64,000 nt of DNA from Alphaproteobacteria bacterium (GCA_900768185.1 CAAGCB010000029.1:124001-188000), one strand, 5' to 3'; shown: positions 42,880 to 51,753, numbered from the stretch's first letter. The notes: generated by a model from the sequence alone, not told the origin. Program-made: numbers and translations.

Positions 42880-43853
42880 TGACTCTGCGTTCCCGTATCA
42901 TCGGCATCGGTTCTTTTCTGCCCGAACGTGTCAGCACAAACGACGATATGGCAAAGATCGTCGACACCAGCGATGAATGGATCCGCGAAAGAACGGGAAT
43001 CCGTCAGCGTCATTTCGCCGGCGAAGGCGAAACGTCTTCGGTCATGGCGATTAATGCGGCGAAACAGGCACTGGATCGCGCGGGATTGACGGGCGACGAT
43101 TTGGACTTGATCGTCGTCGGTACGATTACGCCCGATAAAACGTTCCCGTCGACCGCCGTTTATGTTCAAGCCGGGCTCGGTATGAGCCGCGGGTGCGCTT
43201 TTGATGTCGTCGCCGCGTGTTCGGGTTTTCTGTACGCGCTGAGAACGGCGGACAACATGTTGCGCTTGGGTCAGGCTAAAACGGCTCTGGTCGTCGGTGT
43301 CGAAACATTGTCTAAAATCACCGATTTTACGGATCGCAACACCTGCGTTTTGTTCGGCGACGGTGCCGGTTGCGCCGTTTTGCGCGCCGAAGAAGGGACG
43401 GGAACGACGGCGGATCGCGGCGTGTTGGACACATTGATTTACTCCGACGGTTCTTTCGCGCCCGAATTGTGTTCGACGGGCGGTCCGTCAACCAACCACG
43501 ATGTCGGCTTTATCACGATGAACGGACGCGAGGTGTTCCGTCACGCCGCCGTTAAAATGGCTTCCGCGTCGCTGGAAATTCTGGAAAAGAACGGCGTTTC
43601 TTTGGACGAAATCGATTGGCTGGTTCCGCATCAGGCGAATATCCGCATTATGGAAGCCACGGCAAAACGCCTGAACATTCCGATGGAAAAGGTTGTTTCA
43701 ACCGTTGATCGGCATGCCAATACGTCCGCCGCGTCGATTCCCTTGGCTTTGGCGCAGGGGATCGCCGATGGTCGGCTGAAAGAAGGGCAACTGTTGCTTT
43801 TGCCCGGAATGGGCGCGGGCTTTACATGGGGCGCCAGCTTGATTCGTTTGTGA
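42879..43853 (+). CDS. fabH: 3-oxoacyl-ACP synthase III
   Basis: Starts fatty-acid synthesis by condensing acetyl-CoA with malonyl-ACP (324 residues). Catalytic triad segments are seen: Cys in VVAACSGFLYAL, His in PHQANIRIM and Asn in DRHANTSAASIP. Opening GIGSFLPERVSTNDDMAK is standard. Translationally coupled to plsX by a 1-nt overlap. Confidence 0.97.
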   Translation: MTLRSRIIGIGSFLPERVSTNDDMAKIVDTSDEWIRERTGIRQRHFAGEGETSSVMAINAAKQALDRAGLTGDDLDLIVVGTITPDKTFPSTAVYVQAGLGMSRGCAFDVVAACSGFLYALRTADNMLRLGQAKTALVVGVETLSKITDFTDRNTCVLFGDGAGCAVLRAEEGTGTTADRGVLDTLIYSDGSFAPELCSTGGPSTNHDVGFITMNGREVFRHAAVKMASASLEILEKNGVSLDEIDWLVPHQANIRIMEATAKRLNIPMEKVVSTVDRHANTSAASIPLALAQGIADGRLKEGQLLLLPGMGAGFTWGASLIRL

Positions 43854-43962
43854 TTTTTGACACGCGAATCTGCATAAATCCTTGAAAAAACAATAAGCCC
43901 TTGTAAAAAGGCGTAAAATTTCTTACCCTGATAAAAGTGTTGTGGTAAGGGAGTAACTTTTT

Positions 43963-44268
43963 ATGGCTAAGGAAGAAGAAAAAAACGTCACGCGTGCCGA
44001 ATTGGCGGAAGCCATTTATCACGAAGTGGGGCTTTCTTTGAATGAATCCGCCAAATTGTTGGATCAGGTGTTGGAGGAAGTGTCCAAAGCGTTGGAACAG
44101 GGGGCGGCGGTAAAGTTGTCGTCGTTCGGTTCGTTCGCCGTGCGCGATAAAAAAATGCGTATGGGGCGCAATCCCAAAACGGGCGTGGACGTTCCCATTT
44201 CGCCGCGCCGTATTTTGTCTTTTCACCCGTCGCATATTTTAAAACAAAAGGTCAACGGCGATAAATGA
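43963..44268 (+). CDS. ihfA: Integration host factor subunit alpha
   Basis: DNA-bending protein of the HU/IHF family, 101 residues, in the expected place after fabH. TRAELAEAIYHEVGLSLNES and the beta-arm GRNPKTGVDVPISPRRILSF are diagnostic. A hairpin CTTACC / GGTAAG at 43922-43949 covers the ribosome site and could affect translation. It overlaps the MerR gene in ATGA. Confidence 0.95.
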   Translation: MAKEEEKNVTRAELAEAIYHEVGLSLNESAKLLDQVLEEVSKALEQGAAVKLSSFGSFAVRDKKMRMGRNPKTGVDVPISPRRILSFHPSHILKQKVNGDK

Positions 44269-44714
44269 CCGAAAATCAGACAATCGGAAACGACGGCGGC
44301 GATAAAAAAGCGGCGCGCGCTTTTCGCACGATTGGCGAAGTGGCGGAAGATTTGGGCGAACAAACCAGTACTTTGCGGTTCTGGGAAAAACAGTTTTTGG
44401 ATACGATATCCGTTCAGCGAATCGGCGGGCGCCGTTATTACCGTCCCGAAGACATCGCTTTGCTGAAAAAGATTCAGTATCTGTTGCGCGTGGAAAAATA
44501 CACCGCGAAAGGGGTGCAAAAATTGATTGACGACGGAACGATCAACGCGGTCGCGGGGCGGGGCATGGCGGCTGAAAGCACTGAGGCGCAAGGCGATCCG
44601 AGCGTGGACACGCCGGAGGATCATGAAATCCGCATGACGGAACCGATGATTGAACTGGACAATGTCATCGCCAAATTGGAACAAATCAGCGCCTTGTTAA
44701 AAAAAGCGATTTAA
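44265..44714 (+). CDS. MerR-family transcriptional regulator
   Basis: A 149-residue MerR protein with a winged helix (FRTIGEVAEDLGEQTSTLRF, then GGRRYYRPEDIALLKKIQYL) and a coiled-coil tail. The MerR gene that follows ihfA in Alphaproteobacteria is conserved but has no assigned inducer. No metal-binding cysteines are visible. Coupled to ihfA by a 4-nt overlap. Confidence 0.92.
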   Translation: MTENQTIGNDGGDKKAARAFRTIGEVAEDLGEQTSTLRFWEKQFLDTISVQRIGGRRYYRPEDIALLKKIQYLLRVEKYTAKGVQKLIDDGTINAVAGRGMAAESTEAQGDPSVDTPEDHEIRMTEPMIELDNVIAKLEQISALLKKAI

Positions 44715-44770
44715 GCCGAATTTTGAGCTTGCATTTGTAAAACGAGGAGGCTATATTCCCTCTTGTTCGT

Positions 44771-44847
44771 CGGAGCGTGGCGCAGTCTGGTAGCGCACTT
44801 GTATGGGGTGCAAGGGGTCCCGAGTTCGAATCTCGGCGCTCCGACCA
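44771..44847 (+). tRNA. tRNA-Pro (GGG)
   Basis: Cloverleaf: acceptor CGGAGCG / CGCTCCG, D arm GCGC-AGTCTGGTA-GCGC, anticodon stem CTTGT / GCAAG with loop ATGGGGT giving anticodon GGG, T arm CCGAG-TTCGAAT-CTCGG and encoded CCA (44845-44847). The 77-nt span and the place after ihfA-merR are usual. Confidence 0.95.
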
Positions 44848-44853
44848 AAACGA

Positions 44854-44886
44854 AAAAGGGTGAAGTTTTTAAAACTTCACCCTTTT
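44854..44886. terminator. Bidirectional terminator after tRNA-Pro
   Basis: AAAAGGGTGAAGTTTT (44854-44869) pairs with AAAACTTCACCCTTTT (44871-44886), AT-rich loop, U runs on both strands. It ends the tRNA transcript and the leftward metallophosphoesterase transcript. Confidence 0.92.
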
Positions 44887-44903
44887 GCTTTGACCGTTTT
44901 CCG

Positions 44904-46010
44904 TTAACGGTCGGGGACGATATTGATAACGACGTATTCGGATTTTGTCCCCGTTTTGAACCGGATCGCCCAATCGGATAATCCCGACGTGACGATGAAA
45001 TCCGTTTTTCCGCGCCGTTCCAATCCGTAGGTCTTGTCGTTCGCGCCGATTCGGACGCCGATGTCGTTCAGCGGGAAAAGCTGTCCGCCGTGGGTGTGTC
45101 CCGACAATACCAGATCAACACCCGATTCCGTTTGCTTTTTATAGTCGTTCGGCTGGTGATCCAAAACGACGGCGTATTTGGCTTTGTCTAAATCTTTGAC
45201 AAGCTCCGCTGTTTCCGCCCGTCCGACGCCGCGATATTTTTCGCTTGCGTCCTGACGTCCGATCAAAGCGATGTCGTTGCGCGGAAAGGCTGTTTCGTCC
45301 TGCAAAACGGTCACGCCGTTCTTTTGCAGTTCGGCGATCAGATCGCTTCCCGTGAATCCGCGGTTTTTCGGGTCGTGATAGCCTTTGTCATGGTTGCCGA
45401 AAACAAAGAAAACGCCGTGTGTCGTCTTCATTTCGCCCAACGCTTCGACGGCGGCGACCATATCGGCGCGGGACGTGTCGTCATCAACAAAATCGCCGAC
45501 AACGACGACGATGTCGGGATTTTCTGACTGCATGGTTTTGACGTGTTTCGCAAAGCCTTTTCCGTCAAATGTCGTGCCGATATGCGAATCCGCGAATTGA
45601 ACGATGCGGAACGGAGCCGAAACTTTGGGGGTTGCGATCGTATAGCGCGTCGCCCACACGCCGTGATCCAGAATCCAGCCCGCCGTTAAAACGGCAAAGC
45701 TCAGGACGATTGCCGTCCACCCCGCGTAATAGTGCTTTTCCGCTTTTTTGAAAAACAGGGCGGCGAAGTCGCAAACCAGCCAGACGCCGGTGAAATGGAT
45801 CAGGCAGACGACCGCGTTCATCGTGTTCAGTACGGCACAAAGAACGCCGAACAGGACGGCGACGGTCAAAAAATCAAACGTGTACGCCAAAATCCTTTTA
45901 TCCGTGAATTTTCGCGACACGCCGAATTTGTACAATCGGGACGCCAGATACAACGCGCCGGCGGCGGTTGCAGCCATTAAAACGGCGAAGATAATCAGCC
46001 ACATAGTCAT
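44904..46010 (-). CDS. Membrane-bound metallophosphoesterase (YkuE-like)
   Basis: A 368-residue protein with about four N-terminal membrane helices and a calcineurin-type phosphoesterase domain: FADSHIGTTFDG, VVGDFVDDDTSRAD, FVFGNHDKGYHDP and VLSGHTHGGQLFPLND carry the metal ligands. Active site probably outside the membrane; the substrate is unknown (YkuE-type enzymes act on phospholipid-like or cell-wall substrates). Its start overlaps the upstream polyferredoxin stop (ATGA at 46007-46010). Confidence 0.88.
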   Translation of the reverse strand: MTMWLIIFAVLMAATAAGALYLASRLYKFGVSRKFTDKRILAYTFDFLTVAVLFGVLCAVLNTMNAVVCLIHFTGVWLVCDFAALFFKKAEKHYYAGWTAIVLSFAVLTAGWILDHGVWATRYTIATPKVSAPFRIVQFADSHIGTTFDGKGFAKHVKTMQSENPDIVVVVGDFVDDDTSRADMVAAVEALGEMKTTHGVFFVFGNHDKGYHDPKNRGFTGSDLIAELQKNGVTVLQDETAFPRNDIALIGRQDASEKYRGVGRAETAELVKDLDKAKYAVVLDHQPNDYKKQTESGVDLVLSGHTHGGQLFPLNDIGVRIGANDKTYGLERRGKTDFIVTSGLSDWAIRFKTGTKSEYVVINIVPDR

Positions 46011-47275
46011 TTTTGCAAGATCCTTTGTTCGAAAACGGGTTCAATCGTGATTGCCTGAACGGGGCAGGCGTTTTGACACGCGCCGCACCCGACGCATTCG
46101 TCCGCGCTGATGCGGGGCGGTTCGCCGTCCGCGCGTTCGATGATTTGACGCGGGCATTTCATCGCGCACAAACCGCAGCGTACGCACGCGTCTTCGTCCG
46201 CGCGCGCCACGCCGATCTGCGTTTTTTGCTTGACGGGCAGGGGCAGGTGTTCGATCGCGCCGGACGGGCAGACATCGCCGCATTTGTGACAATCGAAAGC
46301 GCAAAAGCCTTTTGACAAGTCCAGATGAACGGCGGGGAAATTTTCGTCCGCTTTTTTCAAAATCTTCATCGGGCAGTTTTGAACGCACAGATTGCAGTTC
46401 AAACACCTGTTCGCCAGTCTTTGCGCGTTTTTCGCCCCCGCGGGCAGCAGGACGTTTTTGACTTTGGCGAACGCTTTTCTGCCCAACGCCGCGCCGCCGC
46501 CGATCGTCGCCGCGAACAACGCCGCCGACGCGCCGAACAGCAACATTTTGCGGCGTTCCGGATCGGTCGGGGCGTTTTCCTTTGCCGCTTTGCCGTAACG
46601 CAGGGCTTTTTTGCGGCAGAGGTTCAGACATTTAAAGCACTTGACGCACGTTTCGTTGTCAACGGTTCGGGTTTTGAAATCGATGCACCCCGCGGGACAT
46701 TTCGTCGCGCACAATCCGCACGAAACGCATTTATCCGCGTCAATAACGATTTTGTTGCGGGCGCGTTTGGCAACCAGCCCCAGCACCGCGCCGACGGGAC
46801 ACAGGTTCGTGCAGAACCACCGTCCTTTGCACCAAACCAAAACGGTCAGAATCGCCGGAAAAGCCAGACCGACCGCCGCGCCGGACACAGCCGACACGAA
46901 CATTGTGTAGGGTTCGATTCGCCGCAAAACCAGTGCCGAACCGCCGATTGTCGCGCCGAACGCCGCCGCCGCGACGAAATATTTAAGCGCGCGGTTCTTT
47001 TGCGGTTTTTGTTTGCGGCGGAAAACGATCGTCAGCAGTTCCTGAAACAATCCCGGCGGACAAACGGTCGAGCAATACACCCGCCCGAACACGGCGGTGA
47101 CGATTAAAACGCCCGCCAGAGCCAAAGCCGCGCCCCACGAAAACGCGATCAGATTTCTTTGAAAAACGGCGGAAAACTGAACGTCGAACACTTTGACGGG
47201 ATAAAACGCCCCCGTCATGCCGCCGATCATGAAAACGGCGATCGCGGCGGCGCAAATCAGACGAATCCGAAACAT
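46007..47275 (-). CDS. Membrane polyferredoxin (NapH/NosR-type 4Fe-4S protein)
   Basis: A 422-residue membrane protein with several helices, a NapH-type CPPGLFQELL motif near residue 77, and six [4Fe-4S]-type cysteine clusters, including CVSCGLCATKCPAGC, CLNCNLCVQNCPMK, CVRCGLCAMKCP and CVGCGACQNACPVQA. Conveys electrons at or across the membrane, perhaps to quinone or a reductase; the partner is not nearby. Encoded upstream of and overlapping the phosphoesterase gene. Confidence 0.85.
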   Translation of the reverse strand: MFRIRLICAAAIAVFMIGGMTGAFYPVKVFDVQFSAVFQRNLIAFSWGAALALAGVLIVTAVFGRVYCSTVCPPGLFQELLTIVFRRKQKPQKNRALKYFVAAAAFGATIGGSALVLRRIEPYTMFVSAVSGAAVGLAFPAILTVLVWCKGRWFCTNLCPVGAVLGLVAKRARNKIVIDADKCVSCGLCATKCPAGCIDFKTRTVDNETCVKCFKCLNLCRKKALRYGKAAKENAPTDPERRKMLLFGASAALFAATIGGGAALGRKAFAKVKNVLLPAGAKNAQRLANRCLNCNLCVQNCPMKILKKADENFPAVHLDLSKGFCAFDCHKCGDVCPSGAIEHLPLPVKQKTQIGVARADEDACVRCGLCAMKCPRQIIERADGEPPRISADECVGCGACQNACPVQAITIEPVFEQRILQK

Positions 47276-47371
47276 TCCTTTTCCCTTTTTGCTGTTTTCA
47301 GGTCAGGATAGCTTTTAAAGCGAACTTTAAGTCAAGAATTTTTTGCGGCGAAAAGCGTCATATTATCAAGG

Positions 47372-47578
47372 TTACGCGATGATGTCGGGCAACAGCATGT
47401 TTTCCAGTTGCGCGATTTCGTCCTTTAACGCCAGTTTTCGCTTTTTCAGCCGCTGAATGCGAATCATATCGGCGGCGGAGTGTTTTTGTTCGGATTTCAA
47501 TCGCGAATCCAACTCCGCGTGTTCTTTTTTCAATGCGCCCAAGCGGTGTTTGATTTGTTCTTGTGTCAATGATTCCAT
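47372..47578 (-). CDS. DUF465 (YdcH-like) small protein
   Basis: A 68-residue helical hairpin protein: QIKHRLGALKKEHAELDSRL and RIQRLKKRKLALKDEIAQLE are the DUF465 consensus. Function unknown; common small cytoplasmic protein in Alphaproteobacteria. A paralogue lies on the other side of the phosphofructokinase gene at 48914. Confidence 0.85.
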   Translation of the reverse strand: MESLTQEQIKHRLGALKKEHAELDSRLKSEQKHSAADMIRIQRLKKRKLALKDEIAQLENMLLPDIIA

Positions 47579-47699
47579 AGCGTTGCGTCGGAAAATGATA
47601 AAAAATTCTTCGAAAAGGTAATTTTACACTAGCAGAAACGCGCGAAAAAAGGTATTGCTTTCAATGAAAAAATTCACAGGGTTCATTTCAGGAGATTAA

Positions 47700-48791
47700 A
47701 TGATGCCGCAAATCAAGAGAATTGGTGTTTTAACAAGCGGGGGCGACTGCGCCGGATTGAATGCCGTCATTCGCGCCGTCGTGCATCGCGCCATCTGGAC
47801 GTACGGTTGGGAAGTCTATGGCATTCTGGACGGAACCGACGGGCTGACTTTCCGCCCGTTGCGCTACCGCAAAATGTCGATTGCCGATTTTCATACCCCG
47901 TATGCCCGTCTGGGCGGAACGATGCTGGGGACGATTAACAAAGGCAATCCGTTTGCCTTCCCCATGCCCGACGGTACGACCAAAGACTTGACCGAAGATT
48001 TCGGCGAAGGGTGTCGCGAACTGGGATTGGACGCGCTGGCTGTTATCGGCGGCGACGGTTCCATGTCAATCGTTTCCAGATTGTGCCGCGGCGCGGGCAT
48101 CACGATGGTCGGCATTCCCAAGACCATTGACAACGACACGCCCATCACCGAACATTCCGTCGGATTTTCGACGGCGCGCGACGTTTGCGTCGAAGCTTTG
48201 GATCGTTTGGATTCGACGGCGTCGTCGCATCACCGCGTTATGATTTGCGAAGTCATGGGACGCGACGCGGGACATGTCGCTTTGCATTCCGCGATTGCCG
48301 GCGGTGCCGACGTGTGCCTGATTCCCGAAATTCCTTACACGCTTGACGGCGTCGTCCGCAAGTTGCACATGGTTCGCGAACAGGGACGCGATCACGGTTT
48401 GGTCGTCGTCGCCGAAGGCGTGAAAACCCCCGACGGTCAGAACATTTCCGTCGCGCAGGTCGACGGCGTCCGTTACGGCGGCATCGGTCAGTATATGAGC
48501 GCGCGCCTGAATGAAATCGATCCGCGTTTTTCGACCCGCGTCACCGTGTTGGGTCACGTTCAGCGCGGCGGCGTTCCCGCGGCGCACGACCGTTTGGCGG
48601 CGTCCTGCTTCGGCGTTCACGCGGTTGACGTGCTGGCGCAGGGCAAAACCGACCGCATGGTCGTTTGGAAAAGCGGTTCGATCACCGACGTCGGTTTGGA
48701 CGAAGTCGCCGCGATCGGCACGCAAAAAGTTGATCCGAACGGCATGATCGTGAAAACGGCGCGCGGTTTGGGCATGTATATCGGCGAATAA
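47700..48791 (+). CDS. pfkA: 6-phosphofructokinase (PfkA superfamily)
   Basis: Glycolytic enzyme phosphorylating fructose 6-phosphate, 363 residues. TSGGDCAGLNAVIRAVV, GGDGSMSIVSRL, GIPKTIDNDTPITEHSVGF and MGRDAGHVALHSAIAGGAD are the substrate and donor sites. The donor-site pair is Gly (GGDGS) and Lys (PKTIDND), the mixed clade also found in ATP-using actinobacterial enzymes, so ATP is favoured over pyrophosphate. Two ATGs start in tandem (47700, 47703) after GGAG. Monocistronic with a terminator. Confidence 0.9.
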   Translation: MMPQIKRIGVLTSGGDCAGLNAVIRAVVHRAIWTYGWEVYGILDGTDGLTFRPLRYRKMSIADFHTPYARLGGTMLGTINKGNPFAFPMPDGTTKDLTEDFGEGCRELGLDALAVIGGDGSMSIVSRLCRGAGITMVGIPKTIDNDTPITEHSVGFSTARDVCVEALDRLDSTASSHHRVMICEVMGRDAGHVALHSAIAGGADVCLIPEIPYTLDGVVRKLHMVREQGRDHGLVVVAEGVKTPDGQNISVAQVDGVRYGGIGQYMSARLNEIDPRFSTRVTVLGHVQRGGVPAAHDRLAASCFGVHAVDVLAQGKTDRMVVWKSGSITDVGLDEVAAIGTQKVDPNGMIVKTARGLGMYIGE

Positions 48792-48800
48792 TTCGTAATG

Positions 48801-48840
48801 AAATCGGGGAGGGCGCAAACGCGTTTCCTGCCCGATTTTT
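48801..48840 (+). terminator. Terminator after phosphofructokinase
   Basis: AAATCGGGGAGG (48801-48812) pairs with CCTGCCCGATTT (48827-48838, one mismatch) around a GC-rich loop, followed by T run. It ends the pfkA transcript. Confidence 0.8.
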
Positions 48841-48913
48841 ATTTTCTTTCAAATGCTTTTGAAAAGCGATATACTGATATCAGTTGTTAAAATCTATCCC
48901 GTGGAGGTATCCC

Positions 48914-49087
48914 ATGAAAGAAGAATCCGCCCATTTGCAGGCTTTAAAAGCAAAGCACGCGGCGCTGGACGATGAAATCGCCAAGGAAATGGCGCGTCCC
49001 TTGCCCGATGAAACGGCGATTTCGAATCTGAAACGTCAGAAATTGAAACTGAAAGAGGAAATCGAATCCGCTTCGGGCGAAGTTTGA
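48914..49087 (+). CDS. DUF465 (YdcH-like) small protein, second copy
   Basis: A 57-residue two-helix protein (SAHLQALKAKHAALDDEIAK and ISNLKRQKLKLKEEIESASG). The ATG at 48914 has GGAGG 8 nt before it. Related to the protein at 47372 but shorter. Own promoter region and terminator, so a separate unit. Confidence 0.88.
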   Translation: MKEESAHLQALKAKHAALDDEIAKEMARPLPDETAISNLKRQKLKLKEEIESASGEV

Positions 49088-49109
49088 TTTTTCGACCAAT
49101 GATTTAACA

Positions 49110-49142
49110 CCGTCTCCGCGCTTCGCGGGGGCGGTTTTTTTT
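49110..49142 (+). terminator. Terminator after DUF465 gene
   Basis: CCGTCTCCGCG (49110-49120) pairs with CGCGGGGGCGG (49124-49134) with G-T pairs, followed by eight or nine T. It ends the short gene's transcript. Confidence 0.85.
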
Positions 49143-49181
49143 ACAATCTTTGATATTGCGGCGCGCGAATCGCCGGCGGAG

Positions 49182-49499
49182 TCATTCCGTCGTGTCGTAA
49201 ATGACGTAATCGCCGTCTTGCGCCATATTCAGCATGGAGCGGGCGGATTCTTCCAACATGTCGGTGTCAATACTTTGCGGGGACAGCTGGCGGACGCGTT
49301 CCTCCATTTCGGCGCGTTGACGGGCGACGGCGTCGGCGACGCTGGACGCCTCTTGAATTTTTTGGCGCAAAGCCGCCATGCGAATCAATCCGCGTTCGCC
49401 GTTCACGGCGTGATAACCGAAATAAAACGTCAGCATCAGCCATAAAAACGGGGCGAGCATGGCGCGCAGACGGCGGCGGATTTCCAACCAGATTTGCAT
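49182..49499 (-). CDS. ftsB: Septum formation initiator FtsB (DivIC)-like
   Basis: A 105-residue single-pass protein: short basic start (MQIWLEIRRRLRAMLAPF), membrane helix WLMLTFYFGYHAVNGERGL, then a coiled coil (ALRQKIQEASSVADAVARQR) and the usual DMLEESARSMLNMAQDGDYV end. FtsB-FtsL-FtsQ joins divisome assembly. The frame is open upstream to 50390 but that part is antisense to the cysteine-rich gene; the real start is ATG 49499. Confidence 0.88.
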   Translation of the reverse strand: MQIWLEIRRRLRAMLAPFLWLMLTFYFGYHAVNGERGLIRMAALRQKIQEASSVADAVARQRAEMEERVRQLSPQSIDTDMLEESARSMLNMAQDGDYVIYDTTE

Positions 49500-49685
49500 T
49501 TTCAAACGTCCTTGTTCTTTAAAACGTCGAACGCGACTATACAGCGTTTCGGTTAAAAAGTCATTCGAATTGAACGGAATAAAAAAAGTTGTTTTCTTTC
49601 GTGTTCTTATCATTTCATGTTGCAAATTCGGGAGAGGGGGGATTAAATTATTGGCATAGTTGAAAATCCAGTAAAGGACAAAAAG

Positions 49686-50342
49686 ATGAAGATGTTTTTG
49701 ATAACGTTGCTGACGGCGGGCGGGCTGTGGGTGTCCGACGCTGCGGCATACGATGTTATTTACAGAGACGCCGCCGGCGATTGGTCGGGCGGAACGGCGA
49801 CGGGTGCCAGTTTGGCGACGGCCGCCAGCGGGGTTCAATCCGCGATCGGTTCGGGAAAGCACGTTTCCTGCATCGGCAGTAACAATCGGGTCGAATGCAC
49901 GTGCAGCGGCGGTTATTTCAGATCCAACGGTTCGAACTGCTGGATTTATTCCGCGAAACAGTACAACGTTGTGACGGGTAGCAATTTGGCGAACACGACG
50001 GCGGGCAATATCAACCCCGACCGCATTTACGGCGTTTGCTACACGGCGGGGACGTATTACGAAGCACTGGCTTCGACGACGACTAAGGCAACCGGACCGT
50101 GCGCCACGGCGTGGGAAGCCTGTTCGACGGGGTGTTTGCGATGCTATCCCAACGGCGCGAAAGAATGCCGCCAATGCAAAAGCGGATACATCATGTTTGA
50201 CGGCGAATGCGTGACCGACTGCCCGTCGGGCTACGCCAAATCGGGGGATAAATGCGTCGTTGCCGAACCGAAAAAGCCGATGAACACGGCATGTCCCGCT
50301 CCGTTGACGTTGTCCAACGACGGCTGCTGTTGCGTCAAATAA
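49686..50342 (+). CDS. Secreted cysteine-rich protein
   Basis: A 218-residue exported protein: signal peptide cleaved near SDAAAYD, a glycine- and serine-rich first part, then a cysteine-rich half with CSTGCLRCYPNGAKECRQC, CVTDCPSGYAKSGDKC and the end CPAPLTLSNDGCCCVK. CxxC-spaced repeats suggest a disulfide- or metal-stabilised extracellular domain. No family recognised. It precedes a larger protein of the same kind (50354), 11 nt away, in one operon. Confidence 0.7.
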   Translation: MKMFLITLLTAGGLWVSDAAAYDVIYRDAAGDWSGGTATGASLATAASGVQSAIGSGKHVSCIGSNNRVECTCSGGYFRSNGSNCWIYSAKQYNVVTGSNLANTTAGNINPDRIYGVCYTAGTYYEALASTTTKATGPCATAWEACSTGCLRCYPNGAKECRQCKSGYIMFDGECVTDCPSGYAKSGDKCVVAEPKKPMNTACPAPLTLSNDGCCCVK

Positions 50343-50353
50343 GGAGGAACACC

Positions 50354-51436
50354 ATGAAAAAATTATTGTTGATCGCGGCGTTTGTGGCAATCGTGCCGTA
50401 TTGCGCCGACGCGGCGCAGACCGTTTTTAACGACGCGGAATCTTTCGCCGTAGCCAAAGCCGTCAAGCTGGGACGGGGAAAGGCCTATAAAATCTCCGGC
50501 GGGCAAGGGTACGGCAAATCCACGTTTGAAGAGGAAAAACAATGTTGCGAACATTGTTCGAACTGCGACAAAAAAACGGGGAAATGCTACGACTGCGAAT
50601 CGGGCTACGAACTGAAATACGGCAAGTGCGAAAAGAAAGTCTGCGGCAACGGAACTTATGAAAGAAACGGCGATTGCGTCGCCATTTGCACCGGCGTTTC
50701 GTGCAACGCGTCGCAGGGATACAAAGCCGTCGCCTACAACAATTCGTGCTGTTGCGAACTCACTTCCTGCGCCGCCGGTCAATACCTGAGCGGAACGTCC
50801 TGCGTTTCCTGCCCCAAAGGAACGTACAGCGCGGGCGGCACTGAAACGTCATGCACGTCGTGTCCGTCGGGACAGACGACCGATTCCACGGGGGCGACGT
50901 CCTCTTCGGCGTGCCATACGTCCAGAAAAACCTGCGAAGCGGGAACGTATGTGAACGGCGACACCTGCACGCCGTGTCCGGCGGGAACGTACAGCTCGTA
51001 CCCCAACGCGTCCAGTTGTTCGTCGTGTAGTACAATCTATACAGGTAGCAATGACGTAGGAAAGTATTACAGTTATACCAAATACAACGGAACGACCTGC
51101 TACACCATATGCAACAACTGCACGGCGACCGGAGTATGCGTCGGATCCAATTTTATTGAGAATCAAAGTTCGGCATGCTTCACTCCGGTGAGTTCCGGCG
51201 ACGGTTGTCCGGAAGGATCGACAAGAAAAAAGATGTATTTCTGCAACAGCTTGTACGGAGATGGCAGATATTACGACGGCAGCCCTTTCTATGTTTGCGA
51301 TTACGGAGATTACGGGAAAAAATGCACAAAGCCTTCTGAATGCAAGAGCGGGGTTTGCACCGGCACCAGTACGCTGGCTGATTCCAATCATAAATGCACG
51401 GATTCTTACTTTTACCAAGGCAGCATTTGCCATTGA
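50354..51436 (+). CDS. Secreted cysteine-rich protein with ephrin-receptor-like repeats
   Basis: A 360-residue exported protein with a signal peptide (LLLIAAFVAIVPYCADAA) and about 20 cysteine-rich repeats. Two resemble eukaryotic ephrin-receptor/GCC2-GCC3 modules (CPKGTYSAGGTETSCTSC and CPAGTYSSYPNASSCSSC). N-terminal CCEHCSNCDKKTGKCYDC is a zinc- or disulfide-rich knot. Likely extracellular, binding or adhesive. The start at 50354 follows GGAGGAACACC. Operonic with the preceding gene and terminated downstream. Confidence 0.75.
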   Translation: MKKLLLIAAFVAIVPYCADAAQTVFNDAESFAVAKAVKLGRGKAYKISGGQGYGKSTFEEEKQCCEHCSNCDKKTGKCYDCESGYELKYGKCEKKVCGNGTYERNGDCVAICTGVSCNASQGYKAVAYNNSCCCELTSCAAGQYLSGTSCVSCPKGTYSAGGTETSCTSCPSGQTTDSTGATSSSACHTSRKTCEAGTYVNGDTCTPCPAGTYSSYPNASSCSSCSTIYTGSNDVGKYYSYTKYNGTTCYTICNNCTATGVCVGSNFIENQSSACFTPVSSGDGCPEGSTRKKMYFCNSLYGDGRYYDGSPFYVCDYGDYGKKCTKPSECKSGVCTGTSTLADSNHKCTDSYFYQGSICH

Positions 51437-51460
51437 GATCCGTCTGAAACAAGACAAAAG

Positions 51461-51492
51461 AAACAGCGGGAATTTTTCCCGCTGTTTTTTTT
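51461..51492 (+). terminator. Terminator after cysteine-rich pair
   Basis: AAACAGCGGGAA (51461-51472), TTT loop, TTCCCGCTGTTT (51476-51487), then T run. The 215 bp up to the next terminator show no gene I can support. Confidence 0.92.
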
Positions 51493-51705
51493 GCGTCCTC
51501 TCATTCTTCACCAAAATCACAGAAAACAATGGCATGCGGCGTTTCGCCAACCCCGCCGCGGTTAGAATCGAAATTGCCGCCCCCGTCGAATCCGCATCAA
51601 TCCGAACGCCCCGTTCCGAAATATCCCCCGCCGTCGGGACTTTTCCGACTGCCGCGGGCGAAGCCGGCTTTGCGGTCGCGCTTTCGTTTATATCTTCAAT
51701 ATATG

Positions 51706-51731
51706 AAAAACCCCGCCGAAACACGGCGGGG
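51706..51731 (-). terminator. Terminator of the small-protein / PQ-loop operon
   Basis: CCCCGCCG (51711-51718), AAACA loop, CGGCGGGG (51724-51731), followed on the minus strand by five T (51706-51710). It lies 22 bp beyond the stop at 51754. Confidence 0.88.
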
Positions 51732-51753
51732 TCTTTATTTACGCTTGCCCGAA

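Noticed and set aside
44771..44847. tRNA-Pro with anticodon TGG
   Set aside because: Aligning the seven-base loop ATGGGGT places GGG, not TGG, at positions 34-36.
51493..51705. Protein-coding fragment between two terminators
   Set aside because: Several frames are open but none has a start site or reads like a known protein; left as empty spacer.
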